Source of the DNA: Achromobacter piechaudii NBRC 102461
Lineage (GTDB): Bacteria; Pseudomonadota; Gammaproteobacteria; Burkholderiales; Burkholderiaceae_B
Direction: 5' to 3'
DNA length: 64,000 bases
Assembly (NCBI RefSeq): GCF_001571245.1
Contig: NZ_BCTK01000013.1
Span: 62,001 to 126,000 of the forward strand
Part shown: in pieces, positions 41,159 through 51,825 of the stretch
Layout of the letters: every line of letters starts with the position of its first letter
Position numbering within the stretch: position 1 is the stretch's first letter
Made by a program: the position numbers and the translations under genes
The notes under the pieces: model-generated
What the model was told of the DNA's origin: nothing
Database searches by the model: none
Seen by the model: only the letters and a program-made list of their open reading frames with translations

Positions 41159-42069
41159 GCGCGGCGCAAGAACGCGTTGGCCTGATCGGCATCGGCAGCA
41201 TGGGCTGGCCGATGGCGGCGCGGCTGGTGCAGGCGGGCTATGCGGTGACGGTGTACGACGCCGTGCCCGGCCAGGCCGACAAGTTTGCCCGCGAGGTCGG
41301 CGGCCAGGCCGCCGCCACCTGCGCCGCGCTGGCCGCGCAATCGGACATCGTCTTCACCATGTTGCCCACCAGCGCCATCGTGGAACAGGTGTTGAGCGGC
41401 GAGCAGGGCGTGCTGGCCGGCTTGAAGCCGGGCAGCGTGGTGGTGGAAATGAGTTCGGGCGTGCCGGCGCACACGCAGCGGCTGGCGCAGGCCGTGGCTG
41501 CCGCGGGCAGCCAGATGGTGGACGCGCCCGTCTCGGGCGGCGTGCCGCGCGCGCGCACCGGTGAACTGGCGATCATGTTCGGCGGTCCCGCCGCCACGCT
41601 GGATCGCGTGCGGCCCGCGCTGTCCGCGATGGGCACGTCGATTACCGCTGTCGGCGACGTGGGCAGCGCCCACGCCATGAAGGCGCTGAACAACCTGGTG
41701 TCGGCGGGCGGCTTCTTGATCGGCGTCGAAGCGATGCTGATCGGCCAGCAGTTCGGCCTGGATCCCAATGTGATCGTGGATGTGTTGAACGCGTCCACCG
41801 GCATGAACAATTCCACGCAGAAGAAGTTCAAGCAGTTCGTGCTGTCGCGTGAATTCAATTCCGGCTTCGGGCTGGACCTGATGGTCAAGGATCTGGGCAT
41901 CGCGCTGGGCATCGCCACGGATACCGGCACGCCGACGCCGTTCGCCTCGCTGTGCCGCGAGCTGTGGGCCTCGGCCGGCAAGACGCTGGGCAAGGGTCAG
42001 GACCATACCGCCGTTGCGCGCCTGTCCGAGCAATTGGCCGGCGTGGAGCTGGCCGGCAAGAAAAGCTAG
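41155..42069 (+). CDS. 3-hydroxyisobutyrate-dehydrogenase-family oxidoreductase
   Basis: The 304-residue beta-hydroxyacid dehydrogenase has NAD-binding GLIGIGSMGWPMAARLVQAGY, substrate motif DAPVSGGVPRARTGELAIMFGG and the catalytic Lys in AMKALNNLVSAG (K-x-x-N). It is coupled to the decarboxylase (ATGA overlap at 41155-41158). It probably oxidises a 2- or 3-hydroxyacid intermediate, such as a tartronate- or hydroxyisobutyrate-like compound, of the pathway served by the divergent importer. Confidence 0.88.
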   Translation: MSAAQERVGLIGIGSMGWPMAARLVQAGYAVTVYDAVPGQADKFAREVGGQAAATCAALAAQSDIVFTMLPTSAIVEQVLSGEQGVLAGLKPGSVVVEMSSGVPAHTQRLAQAVAAAGSQMVDAPVSGGVPRARTGELAIMFGGPAATLDRVRPALSAMGTSITAVGDVGSAHAMKALNNLVSAGGFLIGVEAMLIGQQFGLDPNVIVDVLNASTGMNNSTQKKFKQFVLSREFNSGFGLDLMVKDLGIALGIATDTGTPTPFASLCRELWASAGKTLGKGQDHTAVARLSEQLAGVELAGKKS

Positions 42070-42081
42070 TCCCCTTCCTGA

Positions 42082-42109
42082 CGGCGCGGCACCGGCCGCG
42101 CCGCCTTTT
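42082..42109 (+). terminator. Rho-independent terminator after the dehydrogenase gene
   Basis: A 9-base perfect stem (CGGCGCGGC / GCCGCGCCG) with an ACCG loop is followed by CCTTTT. It lies 12 bases after the stop codon and may attenuate read-through into the binding-protein gene at 42185. Confidence 0.65.
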
Positions 42110-42184
42110 CAACCTGCATCACAAAAACCGCCAAGACAAGGCGGAGGGCCGGTTGTTGCCGGCCGAAACAGCGAGGAGCAAACC

Positions 42185-43162
42185 ATGAAGAAGACTGTAC
42201 TGGCGGCTTTGGGCGCCGGCTTGATTGCGCTTGGCGCCAACGCCTCGGCGCAGGACTACCCCACGCGCGCCATTTCGATGGTGGTGCCGTATGCGGCGGG
42301 CGGGTCCACCGACGGCCTGGCCCGCATCGTGGCGCAGGCCATGGGCGAGAACCTGGGGCAGACCGTCGTGGTGGAAAACATGGGCGGCGGCGGCACGATG
42401 ATCGGCAACCAACGCGTGATCCGCGCCGCGCCCGATGGCTACACCATCACGTTCGGCAATATGGGTTCGCTGGCGATTGCGCCATCGCTCTATCCCAAGA
42501 GCAAGTTCGACCCGCGCCGCGACCTGCGCGCCATCGGCCTGGTGGCGACGGTGCCGATGGTGTTGTCCGTCAGCAAGAAAAGCGGCATCACCACGCTGCC
42601 CGACTTCGTGGCGCGCTTGAAGAAGAACGGCGCGGACGTGAACTTCGGAAACGCGGGCTCGGGATCCACCAGCCACATTGCCGCCGCCTATTTCATGCAC
42701 GTGACCCACACGCAGGGCATGCAGATTCCGTACCGGGGGGCAGGCCCGGCCATCGCCGACCTGATGGCCGGCACGGTGGACGCGGTGATCGACCAGACCG
42801 TCACGATGATTCCCATCCATGAAGGCAAGCGGGTCACGGCGCTTGCCGTGGCCTCTGCCTCCCGGCTGCCGCAGATTCCCGACGTGCCGACCTTTGCGGA
42901 AGCGGGGGTGCCCGACTTCAACATGAGCGTGTGGAACGGTATCGCCGCGCCGGCCGGCACGCCGCCCGCCGTGATTGCGCGCCTGGAGCAGGCCCTGGCC
43001 GCCGCGTTGAAAAGCCCTGGCGTGCGCGAGTCGCTGGACAAGCTGGCGGCGCAGGCGCCCGACGGCCCGCAGCAGGGCGCGGACGCATTCCAGGCGCTGA
43101 TCGCCCGCGATGTGCCGCGCTTTGCGCAGCTGATCAAAGACGCGAGCATCACGGTGAACTGA
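42185..43162 (+). CDS. Bug/TctC-family periplasmic solute-binding protein
   Basis: The 325-residue binding protein has a signal peptide (about 1-23, ending ASAQD) and the Bug-family start DYPTRAISMVVPYAAGGSTD, followed by VVVENMGGGGTMIGNQ. These receptors are massively amplified in Bordetella/Achromobacter-type genomes and bind carboxylates or aromatic acids. No TctA/TctB permease genes are nearby, so it is an orphan receptor, perhaps for the same compound as the Liv-type importer, or a sensory one. An SD (GAGGAG) precedes the ATG by 8 bases. Confidence 0.92.
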   Translation: MKKTVLAALGAGLIALGANASAQDYPTRAISMVVPYAAGGSTDGLARIVAQAMGENLGQTVVVENMGGGGTMIGNQRVIRAAPDGYTITFGNMGSLAIAPSLYPKSKFDPRRDLRAIGLVATVPMVLSVSKKSGITTLPDFVARLKKNGADVNFGNAGSGSTSHIAAAYFMHVTHTQGMQIPYRGAGPAIADLMAGTVDAVIDQTVTMIPIHEGKRVTALAVASASRLPQIPDVPTFAEAGVPDFNMSVWNGIAAPAGTPPAVIARLEQALAAALKSPGVRESLDKLAAQAPDGPQQGADAFQALIARDVPRFAQLIKDASITVN

Positions 43163-43178
43163 CGTTGTGCTCTATGCG

Positions 43179-43206
43179 GCCCGGCCGATTCGTTTATGGG
43201 CCGGGC
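43179..43206. terminator. Hairpin between convergent genes
   Basis: GCCCGGCC / GGCCGGGC form an 8-base stem with a 12-base AT-richer loop, overlapping the stop of the MFS gene. There is no T-run; it is a possible bidirectional terminator. Confidence 0.35.
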
Positions 43207-44444
43207 TGCATTGCCTGCGCCGAGTCCGCCTCGCCCCGGACTCGGTTGTTCAGCATCCAGGCACCCGCTGCCGCCGCCGCGATGGCGCTCAACACCAGGA
43301 AGGCGGATCCATACCCATAGCGCTGCGCGACCCAGCCTGCCACGGCCGGACTGAGGGCCGCGCCGATTCCCTGGATGGCCATGATGGCGCCCAGCCCGGC
43401 GTTGACGTGGCCGGTGCCGCGCAGCAGCAAGGCCACCAGGCCGGGCAGCGCCACGCCAAGCAGGCCGGCCGCGATGCCGTCCATGACCTGCACCGGAATC
43501 AAGGCCCAGGGTGAAGGCCAGGCGGCCGCCAGCAGGCCGCGCAAGGGCAGCACGCCGCACGCCAGCGCGACCAGCCGCCAATAGCCATGCTGCTTGGCGT
43601 AGCGCCCGGACAGCAGCGCCACGGGCACCATCACCAACTGCGCCACGATGATGGTCAGCGCGGTATAGGCGCTGGGGTCCGCCTGCCCGCGCGCGATGGT
43701 GGCCTGACCCAGCAAGGGCAGCATCGCGGCGTTGCCCAGGTGGAACAGCAACATGGTGAGCGCGACCAGACGCAGTTCGCGCGAGCCCGCCAGCACCCGC
43801 CACATCGACGGCGGGGGCGCGGCGGCGCCTTCCGATGCAATGGCCGGCTCCAGGCCGCGCGCGACGTCGTGATCGATGTCCTGCGACCGGATCCGATACA
43901 GGCAGACGAATGCGCCCAGCGGCATCAACACCATCAACACGAACACGGCGGACAGCCCCCAGCGGTAGCCGGCCAGCCCGGCCAGCGCGGCGGCCACCAC
44001 ATTGCCCGCGTGGTTCCAGGCTTCATTCAGGCCTAGTTGCCGGGGCAGCCCGCGCGGCCCGGCGATGCCCAGCGTCAGCCCCATGATGGCGGGGCCGAAC
44101 AGCGCGCCGACGATAGCGGCGAGGATCTGCGTGCTGGCGGCCACGCTTGCCACGGGCCAGGCCCACAAGGCCAGGTTGCTGGCGATGAGGACGATGGTTG
44201 CGCCGGCCAGCAGGCCGCGCTTGCGCCGCGACGCGTCCACCCATGCGCCCATCGGCGTCGTGGCCAGCATGCCCGCCAGCCCGGCCGCGGTCATCAGGTA
44301 GCCGATGTCGTCGGCGCGCCAGCCGTGGCTCAACAGGAACACGCCCAGGAAGGGGCCGAGCCCGTCGCGCACGTCAGCCAGAAAGAAGTTGACGCCCGAC
44401 AGCCATTGCAGCGAACGCGCTTGCGTGTGCGAGGGCGTCATCAT
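43194..44444 (-). CDS. MFS transporter
   Basis: The 416-residue protein has twelve predicted membrane segments and an MFS loop motif GAWVDASRRKRGLL between helices 2 and 3. The N-terminal FFLADVRDGLGPFLGVFLLSHGW and the Gly-rich helix 5 look like drug or metabolite efflux members. GGAGT precedes the ATG pair at 44444 and 44441. It lies 6 bases downstream of the DUF486 gene, so it is likely co-transcribed with it. The substrate is unknown. Confidence 0.85.
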   Translation of the reverse strand: MMTPSHTQARSLQWLSGVNFFLADVRDGLGPFLGVFLLSHGWRADDIGYLMTAAGLAGMLATTPMGAWVDASRRKRGLLAGATIVLIASNLALWAWPVASVAASTQILAAIVGALFGPAIMGLTLGIAGPRGLPRQLGLNEAWNHAGNVVAAALAGLAGYRWGLSAVFVLMVLMPLGAFVCLYRIRSQDIDHDVARGLEPAIASEGAAAPPPSMWRVLAGSRELRLVALTMLLFHLGNAAMLPLLGQATIARGQADPSAYTALTIIVAQLVMVPVALLSGRYAKQHGYWRLVALACGVLPLRGLLAAAWPSPWALIPVQVMDGIAAGLLGVALPGLVALLLRGTGHVNAGLGAIMAIQGIGAALSPAVAGWVAQRYGYGSAFLVLSAIAAAAAGAWMLNNRVRGEADSAQAMQPGP

Positions 44445-44450
44445 TGACTC

Positions 44451-44798
44451 CTAGTTCAAGGGGCCCTTGAAGACGAAGAACGCCCCCAGGCCGATGAAGC
44501 CAAAGCCCACCAGATGATTGAGCGTCAGCCGTTCATCCAGATAGAAAACCGAGAACACCGCAAACACCGTCAGCGTGATGACTTCCTGCATGGTCTTGAG
44601 TTCGGCCGCGTTATAGACGCTGTGGCCGATACGGTTGGCCGGCACGGCGAAGCAATACTCGGCCAGCGCGATCAGCCAGCTGACCAGGATGACCAGGGGC
44701 AGCGGCCGGTCGCCGAACTTCAGGTGGCCATACCAGGCAAAGGTCATGAACACGTTGGAGCAAAGCAGCAGGAGGATGGGCAGGATCTTGGGCGACAT
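44451..44798 (-). CDS. DUF486 (DMT-superfamily-like) small membrane protein
   Basis: The 115-residue protein has four membrane helices and the DUF486 landmarks FMTFAWYGHLKFG near the N-terminus and NRIGHSVYNAAELKTMQEVITL in the middle, ending FGFIGLGAFFVFKGPLN. The ATG at 44798 is the first start within the conserved region. Members resemble small DMT/SMR-type proteins and may work as dimers; the transport substrate is unknown. Confidence 0.88.
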   Translation of the reverse strand: MSPKILPILLLLCSNVFMTFAWYGHLKFGDRPLPLVILVSWLIALAEYCFAVPANRIGHSVYNAAELKTMQEVITLTVFAVFSVFYLDERLTLNHLVGFGFIGLGAFFVFKGPLN

Positions 44799-44889
44799 GT
44801 CGACGGCGGTTCGAGAGGGGAAGGAGCGGACCGCCGCCTTTTTTTGTGTCAAAGGGGGCGGCCCGGGCCGGGCGCGGCGGGTGGAAAGC

Positions 44890-45561
44890 TCAGGGCGCGC
44901 GGTTGTACAGCGGTTGCAGCGCAGACAGCGTCGTGCCCATGCTGACGGCCTCAAGCGAGGTGCCCAGCGCGTTCTGCGTGCCCAAGCCTTCTGCTGCGAA
45001 CGGCGCGCCGGGTTGCACCGGCTGGCGCAGGCTGTCGGGCGCGAAGCGGACGATGCTGCCGTCGGTCAGGATGACGCCGTTGGTTTCACCGCGCGGACCG
45101 GTCAGCACCGCATCGACCTGGCCTTCGACCTTCTGCGGATGCAGGGCCTGCGCCTTCAGGTGCGGCGGCAGCGGCCGGCCCGCGCCCGGCGTCGGCGGCG
45201 TGTCATACAGGGTCTGCCCGTTCGAGGTGTTGACGATGGCGTCGGCCTTGACGCTGCCGGGCGTCTGCGCGCGACCGATGACGCGGATGCTGTCTCCCGG
45301 CTTGACGGCGGCGGTCAGCGCATCGGACATGTGCGGCGGAAACTGCACCAGCGTGCCGTCGGCCAGACGCAAGCCATCGACCTCGCCGTAGGGGTTCATC
45401 AGCAGCCGCTGGACTTGCCCTTGGGCTACCGACGGCGCGGCCGGGTCCGCCAGTGCCGGGGCGGGCGGCGGTGGAGCGCCGGGAGCCGGTTGGGCGGGCA
45501 CGGCGTGCGCCACGCCGGTGGACAGAGCAATCGCAAGAATGGAAAGCGTGAATCGGGACAT
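44890..45561 (-). CDS. Exported protein with two tandem copies of a small beta domain; sigma-54 target
   Basis: The 223-residue protein has a signal peptide (about 1-20, ending AHAVP), a Pro/Ala-rich spacer and two related domains. The first (about 55-115) has GQVQRLLMNPYGEVDGLRLADGT, then LVQFPPH. The second (about 140-200) has EGQVDAVLTGPRGETNGVILTDGS, then IVRFAPD. Each looks like an OB-like beta domain that recognises something through the conserved GE..G..L.DG loop. No family name was recognised. It has a consensus sigma-54 promoter and tandem enhancer sites, and lies just downstream of an NtrC-type regulator gene. It is probably periplasmic or envelope-bound. Confidence 0.72.
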   Translation of the reverse strand: MSRFTLSILAIALSTGVAHAVPAQPAPGAPPPPAPALADPAAPSVAQGQVQRLLMNPYGEVDGLRLADGTLVQFPPHMSDALTAAVKPGDSIRVIGRAQTPGSVKADAIVNTSNGQTLYDTPPTPGAGRPLPPHLKAQALHPQKVEGQVDAVLTGPRGETNGVILTDGSIVRFAPDSLRQPVQPGAPFAAEGLGTQNALGTSLEAVSMGTTLSALQPLYNRAP

Positions 45562-45603
45562 GATGGAACTCCTTGCACGACGGGGGATGACATCTACGGT
45601 GGA

Positions 45604-45619
45604 TGCAAATGCCGTGCCA
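45604..45619 (-). promoter_or_regulatory. Sigma-54 (-24/-12) promoter of the 45561 gene
   Basis: On the minus strand TGGCACGGCATTTGCA is an exact match to TGGCACG-N4-TTGCA. The predicted start is near 45593, 32 nt before the ATG at 45561. Confidence 0.85.
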
Positions 45620-45668
45620 GGACAAAATTCCATTCAGATCAAGGGTTTGGGAATTTTCGCGGTTCCAG

Positions 45669-45710
45669 GTGTCCGATGCGGCGACACCAGGGTGTCACCG
45701 CAGCGGACAC
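45669..45710. promoter_or_regulatory. Tandem NtrC-type enhancer sites
   Basis: Two copies of GTGTC-N9-GACAC lie at 45669-45687 and 45692-45710, with centres 23 bases apart (about two helical turns) at about -85 and -108 from the predicted start. Together they form a 20-base inverted repeat with two mismatches. This is the usual layout for an enhancer-binding activator of sigma-54 RNA polymerase. Confidence 0.8.
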
Positions 45711-45712
45711 TT

Positions 45713-47052
<1,340 letters not shown>

Positions 47053-47068
<16 letters not shown>

Positions 47069-48429
47069 GGCAACTCCATCTCGATACGCGCGCCGCGCGC
47101 GGTCTCGGCCAGCCTGACCTGGCCGCCGTGCGCCTGCACGATCTCTCGCACCAGCGCGAGGCCCAGGCCCGAGCCACCGGTACGCGCCGTGGCGAAAGGT
47201 TCAAACAAGGTGTCGCGCAGTTCGCCGGGCACGCCGGAGCCGTCATCGGCCACCCACAACAGCAGGTCGCCGCGCGCACTGCGCGCCGCGCCCAATTCAA
47301 TCGCGCCTCCCGCGCCGGTGTGCGCCAGGGCGTTGAGCAACAGGTTGTCGAACACCCGCGCCATCTGCTCCGGGTCGAACCAGGCGCGGACGGCTGCAAG
47401 ATCGGGCTCCGTCGCGACGGGCAGGGTCAGGCGCTGACCGCCTTGCTGCGCGGCCGCCGCGTGCGCATGGCGGCGTTCCTCCAGGAACGCGGGCAGATCC
47501 AGCGGCCGGCGGTCGACGCGGAAAGGCTGCGTCAAGGCCAGCAGGCTGGACACCAGCGATTCCAGCCGCTCGGTCTGCGCCAGCACCGTCTGCAAGGCGC
47601 CGGCCACGCGCGCTTCGCGCACCGGTTCGGGCGCGGCCAACGCGTTTTCGACTTTCATGCGCATGGTGCCCAGCGGGTTGCGGATCTCGTGCGCCAGGCC
47701 CGCCGACATGCGGCCCAGCGTGGCCAGCCGCTCGGCCTGCTGCAATTGCTGCTGCAACTGGCCGGACTGACGGCGCCAGCGGGCAAAGGTGCGGTCAAGC
47801 CAGATGCCGGACACCACCACCATGCTCAACAGCAGGCTGACCGCCAGGATCAGCGAGTTGATGACGTCCGAACCGATGAGCGGCACGCGGGTCAGCGTCC
47901 AGGCGGCCAGCGCGTCCGGCTGGCTCTCGGCCGGGCAGGCGGCAAAGACCACGGCTTCGCGCAACCCGGGCCGCACGTCGGTGACCAGGCCCGCCGAATC
48001 CAGCGCGCGCTGCGCCGTCGCACCGATGCGTTCAAGCTCCGCGCTGGGCGGATCGCGCTTGATGCCGGTGCCGTCATAAGTCGGAAATGCGTAGGCGACA
48101 ACGCCCGCACCCGCCTGCCAGAATCCGCCTTCCATGCCGGCCCGATCGCGCAGCGCCAGATCCAGGATGGCTTGTGCGCCAGGCAGGGGATGCGGGGCAG
48201 GCGGCGCACCGGCCGGCCCCGGCGTGGCGGGGACGGTCAGATGCAGCCGTCCGGAACCCGCGCGCAGCGCTTCGCAGGTGATCGAGGCGAGATTGCGCGC
48301 GCGTTCGATCTGCGGACCCGCGCCCTGGCGCACCAGCACGACGAGCAGGCTGGCCAGCAGCATCGCCACAAGGGTGATCCACAGCCAGAGGATCCAGAGA
48401 TCGCGGCGTATCGATTTTTGCTGTGACAG
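47053..48429 (-). CDS. Membrane sensor histidine kinase, probable CTG start
   Basis: The kinase has two membrane helices flanking a periplasmic sensor (about 110 residues), a HAMP-like segment, HisKA with phospho-His in SAGLAHEIRNPLGTMRM, and a HATPase C-terminus. The annotated GTG at 48369 would cut the first helix to about 13 residues and has no SD. Twenty codons upstream a CTG at 48429 has GGGAG at 7-base spacing and restores QQKSIRRDLWILWLWITL, giving a normal first helix with a basic cytosolic end. No ATG, GTG or TTG exists between. It is 73 bases downstream of the lipoprotein gene and overlaps the regulator gene. Confidence 0.8.
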
Positions 48430-48501
48430 GAAGGTGCTCCCAGGGGCGGACTCGCCAAGAATACTGCGAGCCGGGCCGGCGTGAACTGGTCCGCGTCGGC
48501 C

Positions 48502-49551
48502 TTATTTCGTCCTGTCCATCGACAAGGGCACGCCCCAGACCGGATCTTCCATGCCGCGCTTGCCCAGCGGCGTGATCTGCATGGGTTGCAAGGTCGACAG
48601 CAATTGCCGGTGCGCATCGCTCAGGTTGGTGCGTTGCGCGATCAGCTTGCGGGTGAAGTCCATCGGCGCCGGCCAGGTGTAGACGGTGAAGTCTTCCAGC
48701 GGGCATTCGATCATCTTGGGATCCACCGCGCGGCACGCCGACTGCTTGTACTTGTAGCTGGGCGTCTTCATGTGCAGCCGCTGACTGAGCACCAACTGCC
48801 CGCCCTTGAGCGTAAAGCTGGCCAGCGCCAGCTTGGGCGGCACGCGCGACTGCACCTTGATGGCGGGAATGTCGCGCGAGTCCGTATCTTCGTAATAGCC
48901 CGCGCGGCTGCCTTGCGAGGTCTCGGTGTACTGCTGTTCGCCCCAGCTGACGCAGGCGCCCGTGCCGCGATGCACCGCCGTGCAGACCGTGCGCGTCTTG
49001 AGCTGGGTGCTGGTGCTGCCTTCGTGCCAGTTGGTCTCTTTGTAGAACTCGCGATACAGCTCCGGCGACAGATAGGCCGTGCCATTGGCGCCCCGACCCG
49101 AACCGACCGGGCCGCTGCGCGCGCCCACCTGATCCAGCAAGGCGTTCAGCTTGTAATCGTCGCCCCCGGTCAACAGGTATTTGCCGGGAGGCAGGATGTG
49201 CACCTCGAACGACTTGAACAGATAGGTGGCCGACTTGTCCCGTTGCAGCGAGTTGTTCTGGAATTTGCGGCCGAAGGTGATTTTCGGCATCTGCTCGTGC
49301 ATCCAGATCGTGTTGCCCGTCCACTTGGTCATCGATTCGACCTGGTTCAGCGTGGCGTGCGGCATCAGGTCGGCCACCAGCACCACGGCCATGTCCGCCT
49401 TGAGCGCCTCGTCGATCAGGTCCAGCAACTGCGCATAACGCGGATCGTCCATCGTGCCCTCGCCGCTGGAATAGGGCTGGGTCACACATCCCGACAGGGC
49501 CAGCGCAAGGGTCAGGGCGGAGAAGGCGATACGCGGTCGCGGCAGCGTCAT
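48502..49551 (-). CDS. Lipoprotein of unknown function
   Basis: The 349-residue protein has a lipobox LALALSGC with Cys22 and a 21-residue signal. The mature protein is soluble and mixed alpha/beta with several Cys (CTAVHRGTGACVSWG, SACRAVDPKMIECP). The ATG at 49551 begins the signal peptide. Because it is the first gene of a unit with the sensor kinase and NtrC-type regulator, it may act as an auxiliary sensor or be part of the response. I recognise no family; the outer-membrane side cannot be decided. Confidence 0.7.
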   Translation of the reverse strand: MTLPRPRIAFSALTLALALSGCVTQPYSSGEGTMDDPRYAQLLDLIDEALKADMAVVLVADLMPHATLNQVESMTKWTGNTIWMHEQMPKITFGRKFQNNSLQRDKSATYLFKSFEVHILPPGKYLLTGGDDYKLNALLDQVGARSGPVGSGRGANGTAYLSPELYREFYKETNWHEGSTSTQLKTRTVCTAVHRGTGACVSWGEQQYTETSQGSRAGYYEDTDSRDIPAIKVQSRVPPKLALASFTLKGGQLVLSQRLHMKTPSYKYKQSACRAVDPKMIECPLEDFTVYTWPAPMDFTRKLIAQRTNLSDAHRQLLSTLQPMQITPLGKRGMEDPVWGVPLSMDRTK

Positions 49552-49901
49552 GGGTTCGGTCCTTGGTATGACGGAAGTCGAATGATTGAGCGCGCATGCT
49601 ACCCGCCAGAAAACGCGGCGCAATAGACAAATCGCCGGTGAAACATTGCGCGGCTGCGGCACTGCCGAGCCTGCGCGACAGCCCGCGGTGTATCGGTTCG
49701 CGCGGGCAGCCCGTTGTTATGCTGGCGCGACGCGCGTGTCGGACCGGGTGCGGCAACGCGTCCGGTCACAGCCCGTCATTCGGGTTCGACGGCGCATCGG
49801 TCCACGGGGCGTAAATTATTGTTGCGTTTGTTTCGCATTGGATGTCACCAAACGCGCAACGGATGCGAGACTGCGCTGCATCCCCCGGCACAAACCTAGC
49901 T
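49552..49901. other. 350-base divergent intergenic region
   Basis: No convincing gene was seen. The stretch 49810-49860 is AT-richer (AAATTATTGTTGCGTTTGTTT) and may carry promoter elements of the 49902 gene. No FNR, Fur or sigma-54 match was found. Confidence 0.4.
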
Positions 49902-50558
49902 ATGACCGTTCGACGGATTTTCTTCGGCCTTGCCGCATTGGCGCTGTCACCCGCCCTCGTCGCTCAGACGACGCCCGCTGCGCCCGCGTGGTCCCCGCCC
50001 GGCGCGACGTCGTGCGCCTTTTCGGCCTGGACCACGAACGACAAGCCCGCGATTCAGGTGCGCGCGGCCCCGTCTGCCACAGCCCAGGTCGTCGGCAGCC
50101 TGCCCACGACCCGCGGCGACCATCCCAATCCGCTTGCCGACGTGTACAGCGTGACGTTCGATGTGATCGAGGCGCGTGACGGCTGGCTCAAGATCCGCAA
50201 CGCCAGCGACGAGATGAGCACCGGCGACGCCAACTTGCCCCGGCCCGTGTATCAGGGAGCAGGCTGGATCGAAGCCGGCGATGCGCAGGTCGGCATACAG
50301 TCGGCCCGGGGCTACGCGCGGCCGGATGCCGGCAGCGAGCGGCTGCTGGACCTGCGTGACGACTGGCTCACCGAGCGCGCCACGTTGCGCGGCATCGCGG
50401 CCTGCGACGGCGAGTGGCTGCTGCTGGACTACGAGATGCGCAACAGCGACAAGTGGGAGCCTCTGGCCGAGCAGGACCGCACGCGCGGTCGGGCGTGGTT
50501 TCGTGGCGTCTGCGCATCGGCCGAGACGACGTGCGACATGCGCTCGGTGGATCGATGA
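49902..50558 (+). CDS. Exported SH3-like protein
   Basis: The 218-residue protein has a signal peptide (about 1-21, ending VAQTT) and a bacterial-SH3-like region (about 45-110, PAIQVRAAPSATAQVVGSLP then DGWLKIRN), followed by a second, shorter similar stretch. The ATG at 49902 begins the signal. SH3b proteins bind peptidoglycan or peptides in the envelope. There is no catalytic domain. It is monocistronic and of unknown role. Confidence 0.75.
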   Translation: MTVRRIFFGLAALALSPALVAQTTPAAPAWSPPGATSCAFSAWTTNDKPAIQVRAAPSATAQVVGSLPTTRGDHPNPLADVYSVTFDVIEARDGWLKIRNASDEMSTGDANLPRPVYQGAGWIEAGDAQVGIQSARGYARPDAGSERLLDLRDDWLTERATLRGIAACDGEWLLLDYEMRNSDKWEPLAEQDRTRGRAWFRGVCASAETTCDMRSVDR

Positions 50559-50598
50559 CAAATGGGCGCGCGGGATAGGGCGGCCGTCGCCGCGCGCG

Positions 50599-51825
50599 TC
50601 AGCGGTCGATACGGCAGGGCATCGGCTCGCATCCGGTTTTGTCTTCCTGCGCCATGTGCGGCGTGAAGCCCGCGCCCTGCGCGCGCGACAAACCGGCACA
50701 CAGCGCCAGGCACGCAAAAGCGATCACGGCATGATTGGCCGTCAACCCGTCCATCAGCATGCCGAATATCGGCGCGCCCGCCGTCTGGCCGATCGCCAGC
50801 GCCAGAAAGGCGATCATCACGCCGGTGGCGGGCCGCTCGGGCAGCGCCGCCACGCCCCATAGCAAATACGCGCCCGTCAGCGTGATGTAGGCCGCGCCAA
50901 ACAGCAGCCCGCCGCCTAGCGTCAGCGCCGGTGACGTGCCGTCCAGGCCCACCAGCAGAATGCCGGTCGCCAGTGCCGTCAGAAAGACGCGGTGCACGCG
51001 GTCGATGCCGAATCGCGCGATGCCCGCGCCTGCGCCGGCGCCGGCGATGCCGGCCGCGCCGATGGCGATCCACAGCAGGCCCGCGCGCGGGCCGCTCCAG
51101 TCCAGGCGCAGCGCGACAAGCTGACCGCCAAAGGACCATAGCGCCGTGCTGGCCGCGCCCGTCAGGAAGGACGCAGCGATAAGGCGTCGAATCGCACTAT
51201 CGAGCGCTGGCATGCCGTGACGGGTCTTACCCGGGCTGTGCGTGCGTTGCGGCACGGTGAATGCCACGGCGAAGGCCATGCCGATGGCGATGGCGGCAAA
51301 CCCCGCGAAAGCCAGACGCCATTGCGCGCCCATCAGCAAGGCCACCGGGCCGGACAAGGCCACGCCCGCGCCCGTGCCTGCATTGATGATCGAGTTCGTT
51401 GCGCTCTGGCGATCCGGTCGCACTGCCGCCGCCACCGCCGCCGCCAACGGCGGTGAAACCAGTCCCGTGCTGGACCCGGCCAACATCACCGCGCCGGCCA
51501 GCCAGGGCGCGGAAGGCGCCATGGCAATGCCCGCCATCCCCGCCGCCGCGATCAACGCAGCGCCGATGGCGACATAGCGGGCGCCCACGCGCTCCGTCAG
51601 CCATGCAGACAAGATGACCGTGATGCAGTAGGTCAGAAATGCGCCGCCAGAGATCAAGCCGCTCAAGGTTGAAGACAGGCTCAGTTCGGCATCGATGCCC
51701 GGCAGGAACAGCCCGAAGGAGAAGCGGGCAAAGCCGTAGCAGACGGCGATCAGCGCAAAGCCCGATGCCGCCAGGTAACGGCTTGGGATCATGGCCTTGT
51801 GTTGCGATGCGCGCGTCGGGATCAT
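50599..51825 (-). CDS. YbfB/YjiJ-type MFS transporter
   Basis: The 408-residue protein has twelve membrane segments and the family start GFALIAVCYGFARFSFGLFLP near residue 20. It has Gly/Ala-rich helices and only short loops. The start at 51825 is supported by an ATGA overlap with the stop of the upstream NmrA remnant; an in-frame ATG at 51792 is the alternative. The family is related to sugar and metabolite transporters but its substrates are mostly unknown. The coupling suggests the transporter once served a pathway with the deleted oxidoreductase. Confidence 0.85.
   Translation of the reverse strand: MIPTRASQHKAMIPSRYLAASGFALIAVCYGFARFSFGLFLPGIDAELSLSSTLSGLISGGAFLTYCITVILSAWLTERVGARYVAIGAALIAAAGMAGIAMAPSAPWLAGAVMLAGSSTGLVSPPLAAAVAAAVRPDRQSATNSIINAGTGAGVALSGPVALLMGAQWRLAFAGFAAIAIGMAFAVAFTVPQRTHSPGKTRHGMPALDSAIRRLIAASFLTGAASTALWSFGGQLVALRLDWSGPRAGLLWIAIGAAGIAGAGAGAGIARFGIDRVHRVFLTALATGILLVGLDGTSPALTLGGGLLFGAAYITLTGAYLLWGVAALPERPATGVMIAFLALAIGQTAGAPIFGMLMDGLTANHAVIAFACLALCAGLSRAQGAGFTPHMAQEDKTGCEPMPCRIDR

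Noticed and set aside
44800..44889. Terminator with T7 run between DUF486 and the 45561 gene
   Set aside because: The T-run follows a GC stem only on the plus strand, while both flanking genes are on the minus strand.
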